Shown here one piece after another: positions 18,298 to 26,923 of a stretch of 64,000 bases of DNA. Position 1 is the stretch's first letter; each line of letters begins with the position of its first letter. The notes under the pieces were generated by a model. That model made no database searches and had not been told where the DNA came from. It saw only the letters and a list, made by a program, of their open reading frames with translations. Made by a program: the position numbers and the translations under genes. Source of the DNA: Flavobacteriales bacterium (GTDB lineage: Bacteria; Bacteroidota; Bacteroidia; Flavobacteriales; Flavobacteriaceae); the NCBI GenBank assembly GCA_004213645.1, contig SGZF01000004.1, positions 1-64,000 on the forward strand, given 5' to 3'.

Positions 18298-18836
18298 TTA
18301 AAACTTCAGAATTAAAAAATTTTAAAAATGATTCTAATCAAATAAAAACTAAACAATTAAGCAGCACTTCAAATCTTTTGATAGATAATAAGGAAAAAAA
18401 TATTTCTTCACTTTCATTAGCCAGCCTAAATTTAAAAAAAACAAATGAAATTATTGAAAAAGAAATATTACCAAATAACGAATTTACTGAAAATGATTTT
18501 TTAAATGCATGGAAAAAATTCTGTGAGATAGAAAAAGATAATGGTAATAATAATATTCTATCACTTTTAAATATGAATAATCCAAGTATTAAAGACAACG
18601 TAGTTTTTATTAATACAGTTAATAAAATGAATTTTAAGGAAGTTAATGCATACAAGAATAAAATTCAGGCTTTTATCTCAAAAGAATTAAATAATTATTC
18701 AGTTTCCGTAGAGGTTAAGTTGTCAAAAGATAAAAACAAAAAATCATATATTGATAATAAAGAAAAGCTTGATATTATTAGTAAAAGCAATACAAGTGTT
18801 GCTTTATTAATTGACGAATTTAAATTAAGAATCTAA
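18288..18836 (+). CDS. dnaX: Tau-specific C-terminal extension of DnaX (-1 frame)
   Basis: This frame is open from the A11 run to TAA at 18836 and adds about 180 residues, so shifted DnaX (tau) would have 532 residues. The first 80 are a polar, Lys/Ser/Asn-rich linker. From about 18480 there is a compact domain: FTENDFLNAWKKFCEIE, then a strand-rich part, and a final TSVALLIDEFKLRI, which matches the C-terminal domain of Bacteroidota gamma/tau proteins as I remember it (a W-K-x-F segment, then a final LID-x-F-x-L). In tau this region binds the polymerase alpha subunit and helicase. There is no independent ATG start ahead of the domain. The last 12 bases overlap the convergent ppx gene. Confidence 0.8.
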   Translation, partial: KSLIKTSELKNFKNDSNQIKTKQLSSTSNLLIDNKEKNISSLSLASLNLKKTNEIIEKEILPNNEFTENDFLNAWKKFCEIEKDNGNNNILSLLNMNNPSIKDNVVFINTVNKMNFKEVNAYKNKIQAFISKELNNYSVSVEVKLSKDKNKKSYIDNKEKLDIISKSNTSVALLIDEFKLRI

Positions 18837-19721
18837 TTTTTTAGAAATATTTTCATAATATATTTGTTTTATCATACCATCAACTAATCCGACTTTTGGT
18901 ACAAACATTTTATTTAAATTAAGAATATCAAGCGTAAATATAAATATTTTTAATCCAGGTATAATTACATCAGCTCTATCAGGACTTAAATCGAACTTAA
19001 TAATCCTTTCTTTGTAATTATATTTTATTAGATTGTTGTAAAGATTTTTTATTGAAAGATATGAAATTGGTTTACCCGGCTTAGAACCTGACATTGAATG
19101 AATCTTATTAATATTTCCTCCTGTTGAAAAGAGTTTAATTTTATCATCAATATCAATGTTAGAATATAACCACTTCGAAACCTCATTAAACACATTTTTA
19201 TCAAATGAATTATTCAAAAATCTGACTGTACCAATTTTAAAAGATTTTGATATTTTTTCTTGACCTCTTCTTAAAATTGAGTATTCAGTACTTCCACCGC
19301 CTACATCAACATATATATATGTTTTATTAAATTCTAATATTTCTTGAGGGTTACCTTTTGCAATTATTTTTGCTTCGTCTAAACCACTTATTAAACTAAT
19401 AATCAGACCTGATGAATTTTGAACTTCAGAAATAACTTTTTTGGCATTTTTTGACTCTCGCAATGCAGATGTAGCATAAATTTGATATTGTTTGACATTA
19501 TGAACTTTCATTATATATTTAAAAGAGTTTAATGCATCCGAAAGAATTTGAATTTTTGTATCTGAAATAACCCCTGTTTTGAATGAGTCTTCACCAAGTC
19601 TTAAGGGTAGTCTTAAATAAGAGTTCTTTTGAAAAATAAGCTTATTTTTAGAGGAAAATACGTAACATATAAGCATTCTCACAGCGTTAGAACCAATATC
19701 AATAGCAGCAATTTTTTTCAA
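18825..19721 (-). CDS. ppx: Ppx/GppA family exopolyphosphatase
   Basis: The 298-residue ASKHA-fold protein has the phosphate-1 motif AIDIGSNAVRML at its N-terminus and the phosphate-2 motif YVDVGGGSTEYSI near 138. It is the short form without the C-terminal HD domain of E. coli Ppx. It should hydrolyse terminal phosphate from polyphosphate, or act on pppGpp. Translation starts with TTG directly after the ppk1 TAG, with no spacer, so synthesis and breakdown of polyphosphate are encoded in one unit. It converges on dnaX with a 12-base overlap. Confidence 0.92.
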   Translation of the reverse strand: MKKIAAIDIGSNAVRMLICYVFSSKNKLIFQKNSYLRLPLRLGEDSFKTGVISDTKIQILSDALNSFKYIMKVHNVKQYQIYATSALRESKNAKKVISEVQNSSGLIISLISGLDEAKIIAKGNPQEILEFNKTYIYVDVGGGSTEYSILRRGQEKISKSFKIGTVRFLNNSFDKNVFNEVSKWLYSNIDIDDKIKLFSTGGNINKIHSMSGSKPGKPISYLSIKNLYNNLIKYNYKERIIKFDLSPDRADVIIPGLKIFIFTLDILNLNKMFVPKVGLVDGMIKQIYYENISKKLDS

Positions 19722-21758
19722 CTAATCTAATATTTTTTTAAAATAAGAGTAGGTATCCCATTGGGATCTTACAATTTTTTTTGAATTATTAACAAATTTA
19801 TTTTGGGTTTTGTGGTTTATTAGTCTAGTTTTTACGTTATCACTATCACTAATTTTAAGGGTATCTAAAATCTGTTTTTTTAGATCCTCTTGATAAATTG
19901 GACAAGCTACCTCTACTCGTTTCTCTATATTTCTTGTCATAAAATCTGCAGATGAAATAAAAACTTTTGGATCACCTGAATTATTAAATATATAAACTCT
20001 AGAATGCTCAAGATATTTATCCACAACACTTTTAACTTCGATATTCTCACTTAATCCAATTTTATTTGGAATTAAACAACAAATCCCCCTAACTAAAAGT
20101 TTGACTTTTACCCCTAAATTACTTGCTTCGTAGAGTTTATCTATAAATTTATAACTAGTAAGACTATTTAATTTTAATATTATCCCTCCATTTAAACCCT
20201 TTTTTACATTTGAGATCTCACCATCAATTAAATCAAAAATTCTTTTAGATGTTTGATGAGGTGAAACTATCAAATGTTTATAGTGATATATTTTATTATT
20301 TGATTTGAGAAAATTAAATACTTTGTAAACTTCTTTTAAAATCTTTTGATTAGAAGTGAATAAAGTAAAATCAGAATATATTTTAGCAGTAGATTCATTA
20401 AAGTTTCCTGTACTAATGAATCCAAAATATTTTTTCTTATTGTCATTATACCTTTCAATTAAACATATTTTGGAATGAACTTTTAGACCCTTTAAACCAA
20501 ATATTAAATTAACCCCAGCAGACTTTAACTGCTCAGAAACTTTTATATTATTTTCTTCATCAAATCTAGCTTGAAGTTCAATTTGAACTAAAACTTTTTT
20601 TCCATTTTTTGCTGCATTTATAAGTGAACTTATTACATTAGATTTTTTTGAGAGTCTATATAAAGTTATTTTAATTGACCTAACACTAGGGTCAATTGCT
20701 GATTGCCTCAAGACAGAGACTAGATAAGAAAAAGAATGATAAGGAGTATACATCAAAAAATCTTTCACTAATAACTGGTCTAATAGGTTAGATTCTATTT
20801 TGAAATTATGGATATTTAAAGCTTTTTCTTTAGGGTACAAAAGATCAAATCTTCCCAGCTCAGGAAAATTCATGTAATCACTTCTATGATGGTATTTACC
20901 CCCTGGAATTAAACTATCATGAGATGTAATTTTTATTTTTTTTAATAAATAATTTAAAGTATTATTTGGTATATTTTTATCATATACCAGTCTCACAGGG
21001 TTGCTTATTTTTCTTCTATTAACATAATCCTGGATTTTCTTTATATAACTCTTAGAAAGGTCCATGTCGTCAATATCCAACTCAGCATCTCTTGTTATTT
21101 TAAGCATATGTGCTTCAATTTCTGTATAATTAAAAAAACTAAAAATAATACTCAGATGATATCTAATTATATCATCAATAAACATTATATACATTTTATT
21201 CTTTATGCTAGGAAGAACAACAAACCTATTAATATTTTTAGGAATCTCAACCAGTGCATATAAACTGTTTTCAACCAGTTTAAGATTAGCAATTAGGAAA
21301 GCCTTATTATCTTTAAAATCATGTAATTGATTATTCGATAGTATTACTGTAACCAAAGCAGGACTAATTTTTCTTAAAAAATAATCCTTTAGAAAGTTTT
21401 CATGTTGTTTTAAGACACCCTTTTCGTCAACAAATACAATATTTTCTCTTTTTAATGATTTTTCAATTGAATTTAGAATTAATGAACTTTCTGATTGAAG
21501 ATTAATTACCTTGGAAGTTATTCCATCAAGAAGTTCTTTTGCAGCAATGTTATCTTTATTCTTTATAGAGGTTTTTGTATCAGCAATTCGTTTAACAGTT
21601 GCATACCTGACTTGAAAAAATTCATCTAGGTTGTTAGAAAAAATACCTATGAACCTTAATCTTTCAAGAATTGGAACATTTTCATCAGAAGCTTCCTGAA
21701 GAACTCTTGCATTGAAATCTAACCAACTAAGCTCTCTGTTTATATATCTAGGTTCCAC
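19722..21758 (-). CDS. ppk1: Polyphosphate kinase 1
   Basis: PPK1 makes polyphosphate reversibly from ATP through a phospho-histidine. The N-terminal RELSWLDFNARVLQEA motif opens the 678-residue protein. The two phospholipase-D-like active-site histidines are His428 in VHSKICLI and His585 in LEHSRVYIF; their spacing of 157 residues equals that of E. coli His435 and His592. The start is GTG and overlaps the sixA gene by 11 bases. It is co-oriented with ppx downstream and sixA upstream. Confidence 0.96.
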   Translation of the reverse strand: MEPRYINRELSWLDFNARVLQEASDENVPILERLRFIGIFSNNLDEFFQVRYATVKRIADTKTSIKNKDNIAAKELLDGITSKVINLQSESSLILNSIEKSLKRENIVFVDEKGVLKQHENFLKDYFLRKISPALVTVILSNNQLHDFKDNKAFLIANLKLVENSLYALVEIPKNINRFVVLPSIKNKMYIMFIDDIIRYHLSIIFSFFNYTEIEAHMLKITRDAELDIDDMDLSKSYIKKIQDYVNRRKISNPVRLVYDKNIPNNTLNYLLKKIKITSHDSLIPGGKYHHRSDYMNFPELGRFDLLYPKEKALNIHNFKIESNLLDQLLVKDFLMYTPYHSFSYLVSVLRQSAIDPSVRSIKITLYRLSKKSNVISSLINAAKNGKKVLVQIELQARFDEENNIKVSEQLKSAGVNLIFGLKGLKVHSKICLIERYNDNKKKYFGFISTGNFNESTAKIYSDFTLFTSNQKILKEVYKVFNFLKSNNKIYHYKHLIVSPHQTSKRIFDLIDGEISNVKKGLNGGIILKLNSLTSYKFIDKLYEASNLGVKVKLLVRGICCLIPNKIGLSENIEVKSVVDKYLEHSRVYIFNNSGDPKVFISSADFMTRNIEKRVEVACPIYQEDLKKQILDTLKISDSDNVKTRLINHKTQNKFVNNSKKIVRSQWDTYSYFKKILD

Positions 21759-22236
21759 TTTTCAAATTGTTTATATAAGATAACGGTTTTAAATCAAAGA
21801 TATTAGACCAATGATTGGTATCAAATCTAAGAGAGAACCATCTTGCAGTCGGTAAATTTAAAATTTTATTTTCAGAAAAATAATTTGATATTTCCGTATA
21901 GGCAGGATTATGACCAACTAGGACAACTTTAGAATAATCATTATCGATAGCTTTTATAAAATTGAATACATCATCTTTACTAAATGTGTATAAGTCTTTA
22001 CATACTTTTATTCTATCAAAATTTATAGATAATGTGTTACAAAGAATTCTAGAAGTTTGATGAGCTCTGATTGCAGGACTAGTGAAAATTATTTGAGAAG
22101 AAACAAGAATATCAAATGAAGAATCAGCAATTTTTTTAATTTTTTCTATTCCAAATTCGTTTAATGGTCTATTTATATCAGAGACATCAAAATCCCAGGA
22201 TGATTTAGAATGTCTCAAAAAGGTTATCTCTTTCAT
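21748..22236 (-). CDS. sixA: SixA-type histidine phosphatase
   Basis: The 162-residue protein belongs to the histidine phosphatase superfamily: the catalytic motif is LRHSKSSWDF (RHS in place of the usual RHG, as in SixA), then a SPAIRAHQTSRIL helix with the second active-site arginine, and VLVGHNPAY with the second histidine. SixA removes phosphate from phospho-histidine. The overlap with ppk1, whose catalysis uses a phospho-histidine, is suggestive, but a direct link is inference. It starts immediately after pdxH. Confidence 0.88.
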   Translation of the reverse strand: MKEITFLRHSKSSWDFDVSDINRPLNEFGIEKIKKIADSSFDILVSSQIIFTSPAIRAHQTSRILCNTLSINFDRIKVCKDLYTFSKDDVFNFIKAIDNDYSKVVLVGHNPAYTEISNYFSENKILNLPTARWFSLRFDTNHWSNIFDLKPLSYINNLKSGT

Positions 22237-22875
22237 TTAAGGAGATAAAAGACTAAGTTCCCATTTATCATCAATAAAATTACAAACCACCCTATTATGA
22301 AGTCTATTCTCTCTACCTTGCCAAAATTCAATTTCATAAACAAATAATTCAATACCACCCCAATGACTAGGTCTCTGTAAATTAGAATTTTTATTTTCTT
22401 TTATAAAACTATTATACTTAAATAATAGATCTTCATAGCTTGATATTTTTTTACTCTGATCTGAAATTATTGCTGCCACTTGACTATTAAAGGGTCTTGA
22501 TTTAAAGTAATTATCAGAATAAACTTTAGAGGTTTTTTTTGCAATTCCCTTAAAAATTACTTGTCTTTCCAGTGGAGCCCAGTAAAATGACGCACATATA
22601 TTTGGATTTTTATCAATTGCTTGGCCTTTTCTACTTTTATAATTTGAAAAAAATATTAAGCTTCTAGCTTTTATCTCTTTAAGTAGGACCACTCTAGAGG
22701 ATGCTGAGTTATTTTGATCAACAGTAGAAATAGTCATAGCATTTGATTCAATAATTTCTTGAGAATTTTCTGCATCTTGAAACCACTTAAGAAAAAAGCT
22801 GAAAGGATTTTCACCAATTTCATTTATACTTAAAGTATCCTTTTCGTATAGCCTTCTATGATTATATAATTTCAT
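22237..22875 (-). CDS. pdxH: Pyridoxamine 5'-phosphate oxidase
   Basis: PdxH oxidises pyridoxine or pyridoxamine phosphate to PLP using FMN. The 212-residue protein has the N-terminal NPFSFFLKWFQDAE motif, SSRVVLLKEI, and the FMN-binding part FFSNYKSRKGQAIDKNP. The C-terminal substrate motif WQGRENRLHNRVV is also conserved. The length is normal. It lies between pyrB (2-base gap) and sixA (no gap). Confidence 0.96.
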   Translation of the reverse strand: MKLYNHRRLYEKDTLSINEIGENPFSFFLKWFQDAENSQEIIESNAMTISTVDQNNSASSRVVLLKEIKARSLIFFSNYKSRKGQAIDKNPNICASFYWAPLERQVIFKGIAKKTSKVYSDNYFKSRPFNSQVAAIISDQSKKISSYEDLLFKYNSFIKENKNSNLQRPSHWGGIELFVYEIEFWQGRENRLHNRVVCNFIDDKWELSLLSP

Positions 22876-22877
22876 TG

Positions 22878-23816
22878 TTAATTGATTGAAAAGTTCATTT
22901 TTGATGCAAGCAAATAAATTACAGCCATTCTTATTGCAACTCCATTTTCTACTTGATCTAAAATAATTGAATTATTTGACTCTACAATATCTGACGTAAT
23001 TTCAACACCTCTATTAATTGGTCCAGGGTGAAGTATTATTATATCTTTCTTTATCTTGTTAATTTTATCAATGTTAAGGCCAAATAACATTGAGTACTCT
23101 CTATCATTTGGAAAATAAGATTTTGACATTCTCTCTTTTTGAACTCTCAATACATTAGCAGCATCACACCATTGTAAAGCTTTTACGATATCTGTTTCAA
23201 TAGAAACATTAAGATTCTCAATATCTTTTGGTATAAGACTTAAAGGACATGATAACTTAACGTTTGCTCCTAACATATTAAGAGTATAAATATTAGATAA
23301 AGCTACTCTGGAATGGAGAATATCTCCTACAATCAAAATATTTTTATTTTTTAGATCTCCTAGTTTCTCATTCAATGAAAAGGAATCTAATAATCCTTGT
23401 GTTGGATGTTCATTAGCTCCATCTCCAGCATTAATAATACATGAATTTGTATATTCTGAAAGCAGTAATGAGGATCCTGGACTGGGATGCCTTAGAACAA
23501 TCATATCAACCTTCATAGCAAGAATATTATTAACAGTATCAATTAAGGATTCACCTTTTTTGAGTGAAGATGAAGAACTTGAAAAGTTTATAATATCCGA
23601 GCCTAGTCTTTTTTGAGCTAATTCAAAAGATATTTTAGTTCTTGTACTATTTTCAAAGAATAAATTAGCAATTGTAATGTCTCTTAGTGAAGGAACCTTT
23701 TTAATAGGTCTATTTATTATTTCTTTAAAATGAGTGGCAGTTTCAAAAATAAGTTTAATATCACTTATTTTTAGAGATTTTATTCCTAGAAGATGGTTAA
23801 AAGTCAACTTATTCAT
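22878..23816 (-). CDS. pyrB: Aspartate carbamoyltransferase catalytic subunit
   Basis: PyrB joins carbamoyl phosphate and aspartate, the committed step of pyrimidine synthesis. The carbamoyl-phosphate loop is FFENSTRTKISFELA (Ser57-Thr-Arg-Thr60), with VLRHPSPGSS and NAGDGANEHPTQGLLD further on and HPGPINRGVEI near the end. At 312 residues it is a standard catalytic chain; no pyrI regulatory subunit follows. It overlaps pyrR by one base, so the pyrR-pyrB pair is translationally linked. Confidence 0.96.
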   Translation of the reverse strand: MNKLTFNHLLGIKSLKISDIKLIFETATHFKEIINRPIKKVPSLRDITIANLFFENSTRTKISFELAQKRLGSDIINFSSSSSSLKKGESLIDTVNNILAMKVDMIVLRHPSPGSSLLLSEYTNSCIINAGDGANEHPTQGLLDSFSLNEKLGDLKNKNILIVGDILHSRVALSNIYTLNMLGANVKLSCPLSLIPKDIENLNVSIETDIVKALQWCDAANVLRVQKERMSKSYFPNDREYSMLFGLNIDKINKIKKDIIILHPGPINRGVEITSDIVESNNSIILDQVENGVAIRMAVIYLLASKMNFSIN

Positions 23817-24352
23817 TAATTTTCTATATAAATTATATTATTTTTAGAATTATCATCCCAAATAACGTTTACTCTATCTCCTTTAAAAGTGTCAATTTTG
23901 ACACCAAAATAATTAGCTTCTATAGGAATCTCCCTCTTATATCTTCTATCAACAAGAACCAAAAGCTCAATAGATTTTGGTCTTCCATATGAATCAATTG
24001 AAGCCATCGCAGATTTAACACTTCTACCAGTAAAAAGTACGTCATCAATTAATACGATTTTTTTATTTTCAATTGTAAAGTTAATGGAAGTTTTATTTGC
24101 AGAAATAGTCTTACTAGTTCTTCTAAAATCATCTCTAAAAAATGTATAATCTAAAATTCCATTATTAATTTTAAGATGAGGAAAGTCAATATTTAATACT
24201 TCTAGTATCCTCTTTACTAAAAAAACACCTCTAGGTTGAAGGCCTATCAAAACTGTGTTTTTAAAATCTTTATGATTTTCAACTAATTGACAAACAAGTC
24301 TTTTAAGTATGATGTCTATTTTTTTTGAATCTAAAAGAATTTTTTTTGACAT
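23816..24352 (-). CDS. pyrR: PyrR uracil phosphoribosyltransferase / regulator
   Basis: I take the ATG at 24352 (MSKKILLDSKKIDII), as three residues upstream of it are not conserved; this gives 178 residues. The PRPP-binding loop is VVLIDDVLFTGRSVKSAM and the N-terminal NTVLIGLQPRGVFL is typical. In Bacillus PyrR binds attenuator RNA; in Bacteroidota its regulatory role is less clear, and I see no anti-antiterminator structure in the 87 bases upstream. It directly precedes pyrB. Confidence 0.92.
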   Translation of the reverse strand: MSKKILLDSKKIDIILKRLVCQLVENHKDFKNTVLIGLQPRGVFLVKRILEVLNIDFPHLKINNGILDYTFFRDDFRRTSKTISANKTSINFTIENKKIVLIDDVLFTGRSVKSAMASIDSYGRPKSIELLVLVDRRYKREIPIEANYFGVKIDTFKGDRVNVIWDDNSKNNIIYIEN

Positions 24353-24400
24353 AATTATCATTTAATACAAAAATATAAATTTTAAGGTTTAGTATTAAAC

Positions 24401-24429
24401 AAAAAAAAATCCTCAAAAAATGAGGATTT
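24401..24429 (-). terminator. Intrinsic terminator of rpsA
   Basis: On the minus strand AATCCTCA (complement of 24421-24428) pairs with TGAGGATT around a 5-base loop, followed by a tract of about nine T. It lies 11 bases past the rpsA stop and separates rpsA from the pyrR unit. Confidence 0.88.
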
Positions 24430-24439
24430 AAAATATTTA

Positions 24440-26209
24440 TTATTCATCTTTTTTTGACTTTTTCATCTTTTCCTTTTCAGTTGATTTTTCGGGTAAAGAA
24501 TCATTGTTAGTCTGAACATGAGAAACAACAACTCGTTTAAATTCTTTACTAAATTCTATAACTTTAAATTCAGCTGTATTACCTTTTGAGAGTTTAGATC
24601 CATCCTTATTATCCAAATGTCTTGAAGGACAAAATGCAGATATATCTTCATTAAAATTAATGATAGCTCCTTTATCAATTATTTCAGAAATTTCAGCCTT
24701 ATGAATTGTATCAACTGCAAATTGGTTTTCATATATATCCCATGGATTTGACATTGTCTGTTTATGACCTAGGCTAAGTTTTCTTCCATCAACATCTAAA
24801 TCTAAAATTACAACATCAATTTTATCATCAATAGAAAGAAACTCTGATGGATGTTTAATTTTCTTAGTCCAAGATAAATCAGATATATATACTAATCCAT
24901 CTATACCTTCTTCAAGCTCAATAAAAACACCAAAATTAGTAAAGTTTCTAACAGAACCTGAATGTTTAGAACCAATCGGGAATTTCTTTGTAATATCTGT
25001 CCAAGGATCTTGAGAAAGTTGCTTTATTCCCAAGGACATTTTTCTTGACTCTCTATCAAGATTTAGTACAATAGCCTCAATATTGTCACCAACATTAACA
25101 AAATCCTGAGCACTTCTAAGATGAGTTGACCATGACATCTCAGATACATGAACAAGTCCTTCTATTCCTTCATCAATTTCAATAAATGCACCATAATCAG
25201 CGATTACAACAACTTTACCATCGACCTTAGACCCCTCAACTACATCATCTCCTAATTTATCCCAAGGATGATCAGTTAACTGTTTAAGACCGAGCTGAAT
25301 CTTAGATTTGTCATCATCAAAATCTAAAATGACAACCTTAATTGACTGGTCTAAATCAAGAATTTCATTAGGGTGATTAATTCTACTCCATGATAAATCT
25401 GTAATGTGTATAAGACCATCTACCCCGCCTAAATCAATAAAAACACCATATGAAGTCATGTTTTTTACAGTTCCTTCTAGTACCTGACCCTTTTCAAGTT
25501 GACTAATTATACCTTTTTTCTGTTCTTCGATGTCAGCTTCAATCAAAGCTTTGTGAGACACAACAACATTTTTAAACTCATGATTAATTTTAACCACTTT
25601 AAAGTCCATGTTTTTATTAGTATACTGATCATAATCTCTAATTGGTTTAACATCAATTTGAGATCCTGGGAGAAAAGCCTCTATTCCAAAAACATCAACT
25701 ATCATCCCACCTTTAGTTCTACACTTTACAAAACCTTGAACAACTTCGCCTTTGTCATGTGCATCGTTTACTCTATCCCAAGCTTTGATAACTCTAGCCT
25801 TTCTGTGAGATAATACTAATTGTCCAGATTTGTCTTCTCTTGTATCCACGATTACTTCCACCTTATCTCCTATTTTAAGATTAGGGTTATATCTAAATTC
25901 ATTCTTTGAAATTACTCCTTCTGATTTTGCATTTATATCAATTATAACGTCCTTATCAGTAAGATGAATTACCTCACCTTCGATTATGTTCTCATCAGAA
26001 GTATCGACAAAATTTTTAGCAACTAGTTTCTCAAATTCTGAAATTTGCTTGTGATCAAGTTCATCAATTCCCTCTTGATATTGATGCCAATTAAAATTAT
26101 TTAGAAATTCATCTTTTGAATCAGCCTTAACAGAAGACTTTTTTGGAGCAGATTTCTTAGGTTTTTCAGACTCCTCAATGTTAGTATTAGCAATATTTTC
26201 TTCACTCAT
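24440..26209 (-). CDS. rpsA: 30S ribosomal protein S1
   Basis: S1 binds mRNA on the 30S subunit and is expected to matter in a lineage that rarely uses Shine-Dalgarno sequences. I start it at the ATG at 26209 (MSEENIANTN; 589 residues); a TTG three codons upstream overlaps the promoter. After a Lys/Pro/Ser-rich N-terminal segment of about 35 residues come six S1 repeats, recognisable as GEVIHL..VIIDINAKSEGVI, GFVKCRTKGGMIVDV, GTVKNMTSYGVFIDLGG, GKVVVIADYGAFIEI, GSVRNFTNFGVFIEL and a divergent sixth. The C-terminus is a charged Lys-rich tail. A strong promoter is just upstream and a terminator just downstream, so it appears monocistronic. Confidence 0.97.
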   Translation of the reverse strand: MSEENIANTNIEESEKPKKSAPKKSSVKADSKDEFLNNFNWHQYQEGIDELDHKQISEFEKLVAKNFVDTSDENIIEGEVIHLTDKDVIIDINAKSEGVISKNEFRYNPNLKIGDKVEVIVDTREDKSGQLVLSHRKARVIKAWDRVNDAHDKGEVVQGFVKCRTKGGMIVDVFGIEAFLPGSQIDVKPIRDYDQYTNKNMDFKVVKINHEFKNVVVSHKALIEADIEEQKKGIISQLEKGQVLEGTVKNMTSYGVFIDLGGVDGLIHITDLSWSRINHPNEILDLDQSIKVVILDFDDDKSKIQLGLKQLTDHPWDKLGDDVVEGSKVDGKVVVIADYGAFIEIDEGIEGLVHVSEMSWSTHLRSAQDFVNVGDNIEAIVLNLDRESRKMSLGIKQLSQDPWTDITKKFPIGSKHSGSVRNFTNFGVFIELEEGIDGLVYISDLSWTKKIKHPSEFLSIDDKIDVVILDLDVDGRKLSLGHKQTMSNPWDIYENQFAVDTIHKAEISEIIDKGAIINFNEDISAFCPSRHLDNKDGSKLSKGNTAEFKVIEFSKEFKRVVVSHVQTNNDSLPEKSTEKEKMKKSKKDE

Positions 26210-26215
26210 AGTGCG

Positions 26216-26246
26216 CAAAAATATAATTAATTAAGTTATTGGCAAA
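26216..26246 (-). promoter_or_regulatory. Promoter of rpsA
   Basis: On the minus strand TTTG (26246-26243) is followed after exactly 19 bases by TATTTTTG (26223-26216), matching the Bacteroidota TTTG-N19-TAnnTTTG consensus at every defined position. The last G is only 6 bases before the rpsA ATG, so the transcript should start at or within a few bases of the start codon. Confidence 0.75.
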
Positions 26247-26265
26247 GTTAAGTTTAGTTTTTTAT

Positions 26266-26922
26266 CTACTGTAAATTAATTTTTTGAATTAATTTTTCAA
26301 AAACTTCCTCTATGTTAAGGCAGGAAACATCTATTTCAAAAGCATCATCAGCTTTTTTTAAAGGAGCAATCTCTCTTGTTGAATCAATATTATCTCTGGT
26401 TTTTATTTCTTTTTCTATAGATTCAACTTTAACAGACAAATCATTGATTTGCTTATGTCTTCTTTGAGCCCTTATTTTCGGGTCTGCTAAAAGAAAAAAT
26501 TTAAAAGTAGCTTTCGGAAACACAACTGTGCCAATATCTCTTCCATCAATAACCAAAGAAGAAGATTCTGCAGAAATTCTAAGTTGTCTATAGACAAAAT
26601 TTCTAATTTCTTGCTTTTTAGCATATTTACTTACATATGAAGACACTTTAAAACCTCTTATTTTGTGAGTAACATCAATTCCATTTAAATCTATTTTTAG
26701 ACTACCCTCTTCAAAAGATTGTTCTACATGAATCTTGTTAAGTATGGTTTCTGGAATACTTTTGTCAGAGCTAATATTTTTTTGGATAAGATAAAGTGTA
26801 ATTGCTCTGTAATATGCACCAGAATCTCTATAGTTGTAATTAAAATATTTTGCTATTTTTTTTGCTTGTGTACTCTTTCCTGTAGATGCTTGACCGTCAA
26901 TAGCTATGATAATAGAGTCCAA
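26266..26922 (-). CDS. cmk: Cytidylate kinase
   Basis: Cmk phosphorylates CMP and dCMP to the diphosphates. The P-loop is AIDGQASTGKSTQA (residues 7-20), followed by YRDSGAYYRAI for monophosphate binding, DGRDIGTVVFP near 125, and the LID arginines in DPKIRAQRRHKQ. The 218 residues are normal for bacterial Cmk. The start is TTG; no ATG or GTG is available nearby. It lies 1 base from the lon stop. Confidence 0.95.
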   Translation of the reverse strand: MDSIIIAIDGQASTGKSTQAKKIAKYFNYNYRDSGAYYRAITLYLIQKNISSDKSIPETILNKIHVEQSFEEGSLKIDLNGIDVTHKIRGFKVSSYVSKYAKKQEIRNFVYRQLRISAESSSLVIDGRDIGTVVFPKATFKFFLLADPKIRAQRRHKQINDLSVKVESIEKEIKTRDNIDSTREIAPLKKADDAFEIDVSCLNIEEVFEKLIQKINLQ

Positions 26923-26923
26923 G

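Noticed and set aside
18378-18836. A separate small gene downstream of dnaX with a TTG start
   Set aside because: The protein matches the tau C-terminal domain and the frame is continuous with the A11 run in dnaX, so it is better read as part of dnaX.
17239-18836. dnaX as a decayed pseudogene
   Set aside because: Both halves are otherwise intact, conserved motifs are all present, dnaX is essential, and the break sits exactly on a slippery run; a read error is still possible.
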